In this document: positions 45,653-53,765 of the stretch, piece by piece
Position numbering within the stretch: position 1 is the first letter of the stretch
Layout: every line of letters begins with the position of its first letter
Origin: Gemmatimonadota bacterium
Lineage (GTDB): Bacteria > Latescibacterota > UBA2968 > GCA-2709665
Direction: 5' to 3'
DNA: 64,000 bases
Assembly (NCBI GenBank): GCA_028874335.1
Contig: JAPPJY010000009.1
Coordinates: 62,001-126,000, forward strand
The notes under the pieces: model-generated
The model's database searches: none
Seen by the model: the letters and a program-made list of their open reading frames with translations, nothing else
Told to the model about the DNA's origin: nothing
Program-made: the position numbers and the translations under genes

Positions 45653-45709
45653 AGTCCTGCCCCGAAAAACCCTCACCAACCGGGAAATCTGTGTCCGGGA
45701 CAGAACGCT
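45653..45709. mobile_element. short GTCCTGTCCC-type element or remnant
   Basis: AGTCCTGCCCCGAAAAA at the left and GGGACAGAACGCT at the right are imperfect inverted ends of the family seen at 46909-47071. The right end reaches into the trmB stop codon (CTA at 45708-45710). It fills the gap between the convergent selD and trmB genes. Confidence 0.5.
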
Positions 45710-46727
45710 ATCGGCCCACCGCGCTTTCCGCCACGCTCAACCCGGGACAGTGCTTCAGCACCATCTCGCCCACCCTGCCTACCGCCTGCTTCACCCCCCA
45801 GGTGGGCCGCGGCTGACCGATCGGCGAGAGTTTGATCAACACCCGGTTTCCGGATCGCGCCAGAACCAGGATGCCGAAGTGCTGGGAGAATGCGCCTTCC
45901 CTCACCATCGCCTCCACCAGACTGTCCCCGTTCCGGTCCGTGTAGAGGGACACCAGCCTGATCACCACCGTTACGCCGTGATGGTCCGTCCGCCAGGAGC
46001 ACGCGTCGAATTCGGCCGGCAACCGCGCACGGTCGTACTTCCCTTTCAGCAGCATATTCGGCATCGGTCCAACCTTTTCAATGGCTTTCGCCCTGGCGAA
46101 GCCGGATTCGCGCAACCAGACGAAATAGTGGACGGGCGCGCCGCCACACAGGGCCTTGCGTTCATATTTGGTGGGTTTTCTGCCGTGCAAACCGGACACC
46201 GACGGAGACTGGTAGCCGGATCGCAGAAGCGGCTGCGCTTCCAGTATCCCTGTAATCCACGACGCATATCCCCCGTGGTCGGTCGCCACGGTCACCGTCC
46301 CGCCCGGCGCCAGTCGCTCCGCAAGCACCTGGACGAACGCCGGCTGGATCAGGCGTCTGCCGTGATGGCGCTCCTTCGGCCAGGGATCCGGGAAGTTGAT
46401 GTAGACTTGTGCGACACTCTCCACCGAAAAGAGGCGTTCCAGCACAAAATCCGCCCCACCGTGGACCACCCGCACGTTCCCGGGTCCGCTTCGATCCAAC
46501 CGCCTGAACAGCCTCTGTACCGACACCCATGATCGTTCGATCCCAACGAAATTCATCTCCGGATGCGTAAGGGCCCGGTCCACCAGAAACTCGCCCGTGC
46601 CGAAGCCGATTTCAACGACCACCGAGCCCGGACGGCCGAAAATCGTGCCCCAATCCGGCGGCCAGTCCACTCGTGTCCAGGGGACCGTGTAATTCAGGAT
46701 GGCTTCGCTCAGCGGCCTGGCAGCCAT
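45708..46727 (-). CDS. trmB: tRNA (guanine46-N7)-methyltransferase TrmB with C-terminal extension
   Basis: TrmB methylates G46 in the tRNA variable loop. The 339-residue protein has the SAM site VVVEIGFGTGEF, FVGIERSW, VRVVHGGADFVLER, and the catalytic INFPDPWPKERHHGRRLIQP, followed by the usual T-region TKYERKA. The core ends near 215. About 120 further residues (CSWRTDHHGVTVVIRLVSLY; VREGAFSQHFGILVLARSGN) form an extra domain seen in some lineages. GGAG lies 11 bases before the ATG. It is convergent with selD. Confidence 0.88.
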   Translation of the reverse strand: MAARPLSEAILNYTVPWTRVDWPPDWGTIFGRPGSVVVEIGFGTGEFLVDRALTHPEMNFVGIERSWVSVQRLFRRLDRSGPGNVRVVHGGADFVLERLFSVESVAQVYINFPDPWPKERHHGRRLIQPAFVQVLAERLAPGGTVTVATDHGGYASWITGILEAQPLLRSGYQSPSVSGLHGRKPTKYERKALCGGAPVHYFVWLRESGFARAKAIEKVGPMPNMLLKGKYDRARLPAEFDACSWRTDHHGVTVVIRLVSLYTDRNGDSLVEAMVREGAFSQHFGILVLARSGNRVLIKLSPIGQPRPTWGVKQAVGRVGEMVLKHCPGLSVAESAVGR

Positions 46728-46764
46728 GGCGCCGCTCCGGTTGGCAGAAACCCTTCGTTGAATT

Positions 46765-46905
46765 CATCCTCGCCGGCGGCGCCAGGCAGCCAGTTCTTTT
46801 CTCAGAGGCGCCCAATACCGACGGTCCAGCTTACGTTCGCGATCTTCCTCGTCGCGCAATTGAAACTCAGGGAAGATTACAGGCCTGGCCGCCCATCAGC
46901 AGCGC
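46765..46905 (-). pseudogene. 3' fragment of an uncharacterised gene
   Basis: A reading frame in the minus strand ends FQLRDEEDRERKLDRRYW and on to APLRKELAAWRRRRG before a stop at 46765, with clear protein character, but no start. It abuts the MITE at 46909, which apparently removed or displaced its 5' part. It may belong to the fragment beyond the element or to a separate gene. Confidence 0.45.
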
Positions 46906-46908
46906 TTG

Positions 46909-47071
46909 GTGTCCTGTCCCAAAAATTCCTCACCATTCGACCGACGATTTATCCCGTCTCGCTACGTTTCCCTCGCTCGCCGACCATACGCAGGTCGCCT
47001 GCGCTCGGGTGCCTTGCGAGCCGGGCGCCTCGGCGGTCGAATTCAGGCAACTTATTTTCGGGACAGAACAC
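46909..47071. mobile_element. MITE-like element with GTGTYCTGTCCC ends
   Basis: About 163 bases bounded by GTGTCCTGTCCC at the left and GGGACAGAACAC at the right (one mismatch in 12). It is non-coding. It splits the two coding fragments at 46765-46905 and 47072-47281. Related single ends lie at 45653 and 53588. No target duplication could be defined. Confidence 0.7.
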
Positions 47072-47281
47072 TGGACTCTGGAACCGAATATCGTGGAAAG
47101 GGCTTTGGGTATCGGGCTCTGGTTCAAGGTCTCCTCCAAAGAGCAGGAATATCTCCCAGAGTTTCTGAGACTCGACGAAACGCTCCGCGGGGGAACGAGC
47201 GTACCAATCCCTGACTTCACCTTCGTACATTGCGTCGTGTTCCTGTAAATTGACGATGGGCGCAGATGATGTGGCTTCCAA
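47072..47281 (-). pseudogene. 5' fragment of a small hypothetical gene, cut by a MITE
   Basis: It starts METSSAPI-like (the annotated ATG reads MEATSSAPIVNLQEHDAMYE) and holds RSPAERFVESQKLWEIFLLF and GGDLEPEPDTQSPFHDIRF, the style of short partner proteins often found with nucleotidyltransferase-like genes. From 47071 on the frame runs into the MITE and reads element DNA to 46949, so the native C-terminus is lost. About 67 native residues remain. The 296 bases upstream of it hold no gene I can support. Confidence 0.5.
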
Positions 47282-47577
47282 CGAGGGACAATCTCGATAC
47301 CCGCATCGGGGAGCGGGACCGCCGCCCCGTTGAATTTAGGCGATATATGTACCCGAATCAAGGGGCGCGTATCTCGAACGCCGACGCCGAGAAAAACCGT
47401 TGACATCGGAATTCCTGCGATGCATGTTTTGTACGACGCGTGGTTACCGGATGGAAGATGAATAAAATCAATTAGATAAGGAATTCATCCGGCTCTGCTG
47501 GAGCCTGTCGCCAGCGGGTTCGCGGGGCCGGCGCAGCGGAATTCGAAGGGCAACCGTTATCCGGAGGAGGGTTTGCG

Positions 47578-48216
47578 ATGAACGTATTGATTCTGTCGGG
47601 TGCGAATCACGGCTTCGATCAGAGCGCCGGTATGATCCATGGGTTCCTGGACGACCAGCCCGATCTATCCGTGGAACTGAGTACGGACAAGGACCTGCTG
47701 GCGAGCGGTATGGACCCTTACGACGTCTGCGTGTTCGGAACCGGGTTCACGTGCACCGTCGAGCGGGAGGATGGTTCGATCGCCCGCGAACCGGATCTGA
47801 CGCCCGCACAGGAGGACGGGCTCTTCGGGTTCGTCGGCGGCGGCAAGGGGCTGGTGGGTATTCACGGATCGGCATGGTGGATCGGCGGGCGTGCGGCGGA
47901 CCTCCTGGGCGGGCACGCCAATTGGCACCCGCCCGGGTTGACGTTCAGCGTACGGGTGGAAGACGGGGACCATCCGGTAATGATGGGCATCGAGGATTTC
48001 GAGGTGGACGACGAAATCTACATTTCGGCGTACGAGCCTCAACTACGGATTCTCGCTTCGGCGCAATGGCATGGCGGGACGTTTCCCATTGCGTGGGTGA
48101 AACCTTATGGGTCGGGCCGGGTCTTCTACACGGCGCTCGGTCACGGCCCCGGGACGTTTGCGAGGCCTCCGGTACAGGTCATGCTCTGCCAGGGCGTGCG
48201 ATGGGCCGCGGGTTGA
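47578..48216 (+). CDS. ThuA-like (trehalose utilisation) domain protein
   Basis: A 212-residue ThuA-type, class I glutamine-amidotransferase-like fold. It opens MNVLILSGANHGFDQSAGMI, then FGFVGGGKGLVGIHGSAWW with the typical GGG.VGIH motif, GGHANWHPPG, DDEIYISAY, and GSGRVFYTALGHGPGTF. GGAGGAGGG lies 8 bases upstream of the ATG. ThuA proteins are linked to uptake or breakdown of sugars such as trehalose or to oxidoreductases. Followed 124 bases later by the SDR gene on the same strand, so they may form one unit. Confidence 0.85.
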   Translation: MNVLILSGANHGFDQSAGMIHGFLDDQPDLSVELSTDKDLLASGMDPYDVCVFGTGFTCTVEREDGSIAREPDLTPAQEDGLFGFVGGGKGLVGIHGSAWWIGGRAADLLGGHANWHPPGLTFSVRVEDGDHPVMMGIEDFEVDDEIYISAYEPQLRILASAQWHGGTFPIAWVKPYGSGRVFYTALGHGPGTFARPPVQVMLCQGVRWAAG

Positions 48217-48340
48217 ACGTCACACGCAGAAGACGACGCTTCGAGAGGTCGAGAGCCCGTCGCGCAGCCGGACTGCGGCCTCGCTCGTTTACCGAAGGCG
48301 CCGGTTGTGGCACAGGGTGTCGACTCAAGGAGGGAGTGAA

Positions 48341-49126
48341 ATGCTGGAGTTGAATCTGACGGACAAGGTGGCGCTGGTGACAGGGGGCAGCGAGGGCATC
48401 GGAAAAGGGATCGCCCTGAAGTTGGCCGGGGAGGGATGCCGGGTTGCGATGTGCGCGCGGCGGGAGGACGTTTTGGCGGCCGCGGCGGACGCCATCAGAT
48501 CGGAATCCGGCGCCGAGGTCCTCGCGGTGGCGGCGGACGTCACGCTTGCCGCGGACGTGGAACGGTTCATAAATAACGCAGTGTCCGGATTCGGCGGAAT
48601 CGATATCCTGGTCAACAACGCCGGCCGTTCCGAAGGCCATCACTTCGAAGATGCACCCGAGTCCGTCTGGCAGGGAGATTTCGACTTGAAGTTCTGGGCC
48701 GCGGTCCGCGGTTCACGTCTGGCGGTTCCGCACATGAAGTCGCGTGGCGGGGGCAGCATCGTGAACATCACGCATCCGGGGGGCAAGGCGCCGGGGCCGG
48801 GTTCAGTGCCCACGTCGGTGAGCCGCGCGGCGGGGATCGCATTGAGCAAGGCGATGTCGAAGGACCTGGCGCAGCATCGGATTCGCGTCAATACGGTGTG
48901 CCTCACGAATATCAGGTCGGCGCAGGCGGAGCGGGCCTGGACGGCCTCCGGCAGCGACATGGATTTCGATGCCTGGTGTGAGAAACTCGGAAAGGACGTG
49001 CCGCTGGGCAGGATGGGCGAACCCGCCGAGGTGGCCGATCTGGTCGCGTTTCTGGTGTCCGACCGGGGCGCCTTCATCACCGGCGCCGCGATCAACTTCG
49101 ACGGCGGGTCGGGTGAAACGGTCTAA
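48341..49126 (+). CDS. short-chain dehydrogenase/reductase-like protein with altered active site
   Basis: A 261-residue SDR from the ATG at 48341 (AAGGAGGG upstream; the longer frame to 48107 overlaps the ThuA gene). The cofactor motif TGGSEGIGKG and NNAGR are intact. The usual YxxxK catalytic pair is replaced: the segment reads VPTSVSRAAGIALSK, so Thr sits where Tyr is expected and Arg where Lys is. The rest follows the family (RIRVNTVCLT, GRMGEPAEVADLVAFLVSD, ITGAAINFDGG). It may be a non-classical or inactive member. Convergent with fetB. Confidence 0.85.
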   Translation: MLELNLTDKVALVTGGSEGIGKGIALKLAGEGCRVAMCARREDVLAAAADAIRSESGAEVLAVAADVTLAADVERFINNAVSGFGGIDILVNNAGRSEGHHFEDAPESVWQGDFDLKFWAAVRGSRLAVPHMKSRGGGSIVNITHPGGKAPGPGSVPTSVSRAAGIALSKAMSKDLAQHRIRVNTVCLTNIRSAQAERAWTASGSDMDFDAWCEKLGKDVPLGRMGEPAEVADLVAFLVSDRGAFITGAAINFDGGSGETV

Positions 49127-49131
49127 CCGGT

Positions 49132-49905
49132 TTATATCGCCAGCTGATGCGCCCGGGTGAAGCAGCGGCGGCGGACAACGTGTACGACGATAATCGAGCC
49201 AATAGCGGTGGCGGCAACGATCATCAGCATCACGATGATCTGATACTTGATGGCAGTCATCGGGTCCGAGCCGGCCAGGATCTGACCCGTCATCATCCCG
49301 GGCAGGGAAACGAGGCCGACGGTCATCAGGGAGTTGATTGAAGGGATCATACCGGCCTTGACCACGTCGCGAAGAATCGTGGCCGTCGCTTCCTGGTAGG
49401 TGGCGCCGAGGCAAAGGGCGAGTTCGATCTGGTCCCGTTGTTTGCGCAGGTCTGAGAAGAGGCGTTCCAGTGCGATCGTGACCGCGTTCATGGAGTTGCC
49501 GATAATCATGCCGCCGAGGGGGATGAAGTACTGAGGCGTGTACCAGGGCTTGACCTGAACGATCGCCGCCGTAACCAGGATGGAAACGGTCGTGTAGCTG
49601 GCCACCATTGAAATGAACGTTGGGATGAAGTATCGGACCTCTTTTTCCTTTACGCGTCCGCGGATGGCGTGGGCGGCCCAGAAGACCATCCAGACGAAGA
49701 GGATGAGAATCAGGTACGGGTTGTTGATCTGGAAGATGTACTTCAGGACGTAGCCAACGAGGAAGAGCTGCGCGAAGGTGCGTACGGTGCCCCACGCGAG
49801 GTCCTTTTCCAGGTTGAGACGGAAGACAACCGAGCCGGTGCCCGCGATCAAAACGAAAACGAGACACAGAAGCAGTTGGATGGGAGTGATCTCGATCAGG
49901 TTCAA
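49132..49905 (-). CDS. fetB: FetB-like ABC permease (UPF0014 iron export)
   Basis: FetB and FetA form an ABC exporter linked to iron or oxidative-stress resistance. The 257-residue protein, with about seven helices, has the UPF0014 motifs: AQLFLVGYVLKYIF, IPTFISMVASYTTVSI, IPLGGMIIGNSMNAVTIALE, and ELALCLGATYQEATATILRD. It ends MTVGLVSLPGMMTGQILAGSD then a short tail. The start is a TTG at 49905, set by GGAGG 8 bases upstream and overlapping the fetA stop (TTGA), so translation is coupled. The frame further upstream lies inside fetA and is a shadow. Confidence 0.9.
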   Translation of the reverse strand: MNLIEITPIQLLLCLVFVLIAGTGSVVFRLNLEKDLAWGTVRTFAQLFLVGYVLKYIFQINNPYLILILFVWMVFWAAHAIRGRVKEKEVRYFIPTFISMVASYTTVSILVTAAIVQVKPWYTPQYFIPLGGMIIGNSMNAVTIALERLFSDLRKQRDQIELALCLGATYQEATATILRDVVKAGMIPSINSLMTVGLVSLPGMMTGQILAGSDPMTAIKYQIIVMLMIVAATAIGSIIVVHVVRRRCFTRAHQLAI

Positions 49906-50564
49906 GCGGAGACCTCCTGAAGACCGCCGTCGAGCCGGTATCGCCGGGCCCTGACTCGAACGGGCGTAAAGTCCAGGTGCGTCACCAGCAAGATGCCGAT
50001 GTTCTGTTCCAGCGCGAGTCGTTCCAGCCATGATTCGACAACGGATCTGGACTCGGGGTCGAGGGCGGAAGTGGGTTCGTCGCACAGGAGAAAACGGGGT
50101 TCGGACAGCAGCGTACGGATCAGCGCTATCCGCTGTTTCTGCCCGACGGAGAGTGTTTCCGAGTCGTCTTCGAGATCCACGTCCTGAAGCAGGAAATCGT
50201 CCAGGAGGCCTCTGAGCCGGTCTTCGTCCGGCTGTTGCCTTTCTCGTCCGGCTTTGAACGTGAACGACATCGTCAGGTTGGTACGAATGTTGCCGTCGGC
50301 CATTGCGGGCGTCTGCTGGACGTAGCCGACCATTCGCCGCAGCACCGTGACGTTGTGGCGGGTCACCGGTTTGCCGTCAAGCAGGATGTCGCCCGAGGAG
50401 GGTTCCTGCAGCCGGTTGGGCAGCCTGAGGAAGCTGGATTTGCCGCTTCCCGACGGCCCGTGGATGAGTACGAAATCCCCGCTGTCAACGGTGAGGTCCA
50501 CGCGTTGAAACAGCGGTTTTTTTGTGCCGTACCGAAGCGAAAGATCTTTGATCTCGAGGCGCAT
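49902..50564 (-). CDS. fetA: FetA-like ABC transporter ATP-binding protein
   Basis: A 220-residue ATPase, first gene of the fetAB pair. Walker A is GPSGSGKSS, Q-loop in GYVQQTPAMADG, signature LSVGQKQRIALIRTLL (Val in place of the usual Gly), Walker B FLLCDEPTSALD and H-loop LVTHLD. The start ATG at 50564 has only a weak ribosome site; the frame to 50765 is not protein-like. Its stop overlaps the TTG start of fetB. It follows the gene at 50588 closely on the same strand. Confidence 0.9.
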   Translation of the reverse strand: MRLEIKDLSLRYGTKKPLFQRVDLTVDSGDFVLIHGPSGSGKSSFLRLPNRLQEPSSGDILLDGKPVTRHNVTVLRRMVGYVQQTPAMADGNIRTNLTMSFTFKAGRERQQPDEDRLRGLLDDFLLQDVDLEDDSETLSVGQKQRIALIRTLLSEPRFLLCDEPTSALDPESRSVVESWLERLALEQNIGILLVTHLDFTPVRVRARRYRLDGGLQEVSA

Positions 50565-50587
50565 GGCAATCCGTATGATTCGAATGG

Positions 50588-51973
50588 TTACGCGTTCTCG
50601 AAGATTTCGAGTACGTCGATGATGCTCAGACCCGTGTGGTATCCCGGGTCCGCATCCGCGGTGGCGGGAATGACGGGCACGACCTGTCCGGCTTCGTTTC
50701 GCGTCTGATAGGCCATCAGATGGAGGTCCGGACGAACGAAGTGCCTTGTGAAGGCGTTGTGGCACGCGCTGAATATGCTCAGAGCGTCTTGCCGCTGTGC
50801 CGTGGATGGGGCAATCGAAAAGCAGTACGCGGCGGCGCGCAGCGTTTCAGGAAGGTTCCACCACGGCATGTCGGTATTGGCGGGTGCGCGGGAAATCAGG
50901 TCGAACACCTTGCAGATGCCGCCGGGACCGGGTTGGAAGCCTCCCGCGAAGGTATGCGCGAGCAGCGCGGGCATATGGGCTTCGACGTCCGCGATTTCCG
51001 TAATTTGTTCGGCATTCGCCAGCGCGTTTTCTCTGACGGCCGAGGCGAATTTCAGCGTCAGGCCGATGAACTCGAGGACGTGGCCCGGATCGGAAAGGAT
51101 CCTGCCGTCCTCCTCGAAGGGCCGGCCGTCGTCGTCCACCGCTTCCCAGAAGTCGTACTCCCGGAGACGCGGCACCCGCCCGCCCAGATTGACGTAGGTC
51201 CGCATTTCGTGTCGAATGAGGCGCAGACCCATCTCCACGCTGTCGGGAATACGGTGTTCGGCCAGCACAGCGGCGGCGCCGATCTGAATCATGTACGCGC
51301 CGTGGGGATGGCGTCCCGGTCGGGGACCGGCGGGATTCATCGGATCCAGCGAAATCTGGTCGGTGGTGAACCCGCCTTCGTGAATTGCATCGTCCACCCG
51401 GCGGCAGTATTCCATGGCTTCCGCTTCGGCATCCCGCAACTCGAGGTATCTCGCCGCGGCAACCAGGCCCTTGGCGCTGAAGAGGTCGCTGAATCCATAG
51501 TGCGATTCCTCCGTGAGCTGCAGCGCCCGGATTCCGCCATCCTCGTCCAGCGTAAACGGGTCTCCTTCAGGGGTCATGAAAAAGGAGACGCGGCCGGCGT
51601 TCCGGGCCCGGATTTCAAGCAGCGCCTCGAGTACCTCTGCAGCGATGCGCTCCAGGCGCTGCCGCAGTTCCGGCGCCAGGTTGTGGCGGCGCATCCAGCG
51701 GCAGTGCCCTGCCAGGGATTCGAGGCCGCGACCCTGAATCCAGCCGTAGACCGCGTTCGCACCCCTTAAGGGATCGTCCGGCGGGAAGTCCTCTCCGGAG
51801 ATGAGGTCCAGCTTGGTTTCGATGAAGGGGTAGTCGGGCTCGCGTTCGTACCGATCCGCGATGGCGGCCATCACTGCAAGCAGCATGGCGCGGTAGTCGG
51901 GCAGAACGGACATGACGTTGCGGAGGGCAGGACGCTCGGGAAGGAGGTTTCCCCGATACAGGGTTTCAGCCAT
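50588..51973 (-). CDS. AGE-like (alpha/alpha)6-barrel protein, uncharacterised
   Basis: A 461-residue protein from the ATG at 51973 (GTG at 52024 is possible). It is rich in alpha-helix, with repeating aromatic/acidic helix pairs: SHYGFSDLFSAKGLVAAARY, HPHGAYMIQIGAAAVLAEHR, EMGLRLIRHEMRTYVNLGG, and DPGHVLEFIGLTLKFAS. This resembles N-acylglucosamine 2-epimerase or cellobiose epimerase barrels, but catalytic histidines are not firmly seen, so the family is tentative. It lies between the 2OG oxygenase and fetA on the same strand, 87 and 23 bases away. Confidence 0.55.
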   Translation of the reverse strand: MAETLYRGNLLPERPALRNVMSVLPDYRAMLLAVMAAIADRYEREPDYPFIETKLDLISGEDFPPDDPLRGANAVYGWIQGRGLESLAGHCRWMRRHNLAPELRQRLERIAAEVLEALLEIRARNAGRVSFFMTPEGDPFTLDEDGGIRALQLTEESHYGFSDLFSAKGLVAAARYLELRDAEAEAMEYCRRVDDAIHEGGFTTDQISLDPMNPAGPRPGRHPHGAYMIQIGAAAVLAEHRIPDSVEMGLRLIRHEMRTYVNLGGRVPRLREYDFWEAVDDDGRPFEEDGRILSDPGHVLEFIGLTLKFASAVRENALANAEQITEIADVEAHMPALLAHTFAGGFQPGPGGICKVFDLISRAPANTDMPWWNLPETLRAAAYCFSIAPSTAQRQDALSIFSACHNAFTRHFVRPDLHLMAYQTRNEAGQVVPVIPATADADPGYHTGLSIIDVLEIFENA

Positions 51974-52060
51974 GGCGGCGGATTCCGGGACGCAACCCGC
52001 GAATTCCCATCGTGAAAGTGACACTGTGGGCGACAGATTCCGACTTGTGGCGGGATAACG

Positions 52061-52897
52061 CTACGCCCAGACGTAGACCTCGCCGTCGTCGCCTGACCAG
52101 CCGATGAAGACGGCCAGGACGATTCTGGGGTCTGTTCCCTCGACCGCGGGGACCTCGTGGATGCAGCGGGTGTTGAAGAAGTAGAGATCGCCCGGTTCAA
52201 GCTCGACGCGGCACTGTCCGATGTCGTTCAGCCGGGCGTATTCGTGAAAGGCGTTTTCGGCAATGTGCGCCTCGACGTCTTCCGTCCACAGGCACCGGTG
52301 CAGGATCGCCTGGGTCGCCGGCCCGGCCTGGGCGGCGTTCTGGAAGCAGACGACGCCGGCGAACTGGTGCTCGAACCGGGAGACTTCGTAGTTGAAGCGT
52401 TTCTCGCGCAGCGTGACGTGATCGATGTGCGGCCGGTAGGTGTGGTGGGTGTAGTGGATTCGGAAGATGGCGGGACCGTAGAGACGGCCGTCGGGCTCGC
52501 GGGCTGTCACCACCCGTTTGCCGGCGGCGAGGGCGGTGAGGCTGTTATAGATGACGTCGACGGGGTTGTCGAAGCCGTTGAAGAGGTGTTCGAAGAGATC
52601 GTGGGTCCGGACGGCGTGCTCGAAAAACCCCCGCTGGTCGTCACCCATGTTTCCCAGGCTGGTGCCGATGTCGATTCGTGTGCGGGTGTCGTCGGATTCC
52701 GTGTCCGCGGGGTCCCTCATCAGGCCCCGGTCTATGAATCGACGGATCAGGCCCCTGCAATGGTCGGAATTATAGGACCGCCGCAAAAGGATGGCCGGTA
52801 TATCCGCCGATGCAAGGGCGTGGAGCGGATTTTCATACCCCGCGTTGACGGTTTTCAGGTCCGGTCCAACCGGCAGCCAGGGATCGGCAGCGGGCAT
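52061..52897 (-). CDS. 2OG-Fe(II) dioxygenase
   Basis: A 278-residue protein from the ATG at 52897 (GAGGAA 7 bases upstream). The iron ligands appear as RPHIDHVTLRE (HxD) and the distal His in FNTRCIHEVPAV, with the 2OG-binding Arg in DPRIVLAVFIGWSG. The HxD carboxylate is kept, so hydroxylation rather than WelO5-type halogenation is expected. It follows dCMP deaminase by 17 bases. It is about 0.9 kb from region B on the same strand and might act there, but operon unity across that gap is not shown. Confidence 0.8.
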   Translation of the reverse strand: MPAADPWLPVGPDLKTVNAGYENPLHALASADIPAILLRRSYNSDHCRGLIRRFIDRGLMRDPADTESDDTRTRIDIGTSLGNMGDDQRGFFEHAVRTHDLFEHLFNGFDNPVDVIYNSLTALAAGKRVVTAREPDGRLYGPAIFRIHYTHHTYRPHIDHVTLREKRFNYEVSRFEHQFAGVVCFQNAAQAGPATQAILHRCLWTEDVEAHIAENAFHEYARLNDIGQCRVELEPGDLYFFNTRCIHEVPAVEGTDPRIVLAVFIGWSGDDGEVYVWA

Positions 52898-52914
52898 ATC
52901 GGCTTCCTCTCGTC

Positions 52915-53409
52915 CTATGCCAGGTCTTTGAATTCGATGTGCAGGTGTTCCCGGTACCCGGTGAGCCGGCGGTAGTCGACTCCTGCGCTGTCGAACATGC
53001 GTTTCGAGGCTATGACGGATTCGGTCTCCGCGTATTTGTCCGCCAGGTAGATGACTTCCCGAATGCCGGATTGGATGATCACTTTCGCGCATTCGTTGCA
53101 CGGAAAGTGCGTAACGTAGATCGTGCAGTTGTAGAGGTTGGTGTCGATCTTGTTCAGGATCGCGTTGAGTTCCGCGTGGCAGATGTACGGATACTTGGTG
53201 TCGAGAAAGTCCCCTTCTCTTGCCCACGGGTATTCGTCGTCCGAGCAGCCGATCGGCAGGCCGTTATATCCGATGCCCACGATTTTCTTTTTCTCGTTGA
53301 TGATACACGCGCCGACGCGGGTGTTGGGGTCCTTGCTCCTCAGGGCGGATAGCAGCGCGACGCCCATGAAATATTCGTCCCACGAGAGATAGTCTTCGCG
53401 TTTGTTCAT
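52915..53409 (-). CDS. dCMP deaminase
   Basis: dCMP deaminase feeds dUMP for thymidylate synthesis. The 164-residue protein from the ATG at 53409 begins NKREDYLSWDEYFMGVALLS as in the family. It has RSKDPNTRVGACIINEKKKI, the zinc site ICHAELNAIL (HAE) and HFPCNECAKVIIQSGI (PCxxC), and a KYAETESVIASKRMFD C-terminal block. A TTG at 53460 in frame is also possible. No good ribosome site is seen at 53409. The frame shares a strand and 17-base spacing with the oxygenase. Confidence 0.92.
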   Translation of the reverse strand: MNKREDYLSWDEYFMGVALLSALRSKDPNTRVGACIINEKKKIVGIGYNGLPIGCSDDEYPWAREGDFLDTKYPYICHAELNAILNKIDTNLYNCTIYVTHFPCNECAKVIIQSGIREVIYLADKYAETESVIASKRMFDSAGVDYRRLTGYREHLHIEFKDLA

Positions 53410-53587
53410 CTTAGACCAGGATTCGTCGGTTTTCGGTGACGTGAGTTCATTTATGTGCAAGCTCCCGTCTTACCACTTTTGGTCTACCGTCTTCCCCATA
53501 CCCTCGACCCGGGATCGCGTCCAAATGCGGGACGTGCAATGACAATATGCGCTTCAATGACGGAGTCTGCAACCGTTTCTTTGGCTC

Positions 53588-53642
53588 AGTGTCCTGTCCC
53601 GAAAATCCCTCACGATTCGACCGCCGATTCATGTCGCGAATG
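53588..53642. mobile_element. single-end fragment of the GTGTCCTGTCCC-type element
   Basis: AGTGTCCTGTCCCGAAAAT followed by CCCTCACGATTCGACCGCCGATT matches the left end of the 46909-47071 element for about 45 bases, then diverges. No second end is found. The remaining bases of the 53410-53765 gap hold no called gene. Confidence 0.5.
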
Positions 53643-53765
53643 AAGCGCCTTCCCTTCTTTCGAAGCAGCCCGACGAGACCGTAAAAAACGCGAGGCGCAC
53701 CATCAAGCGCCTCAAGGAATTCAGGTGGCCGTCAACCGGAAAGGCTGGAATGCGCATCCCCTGAT

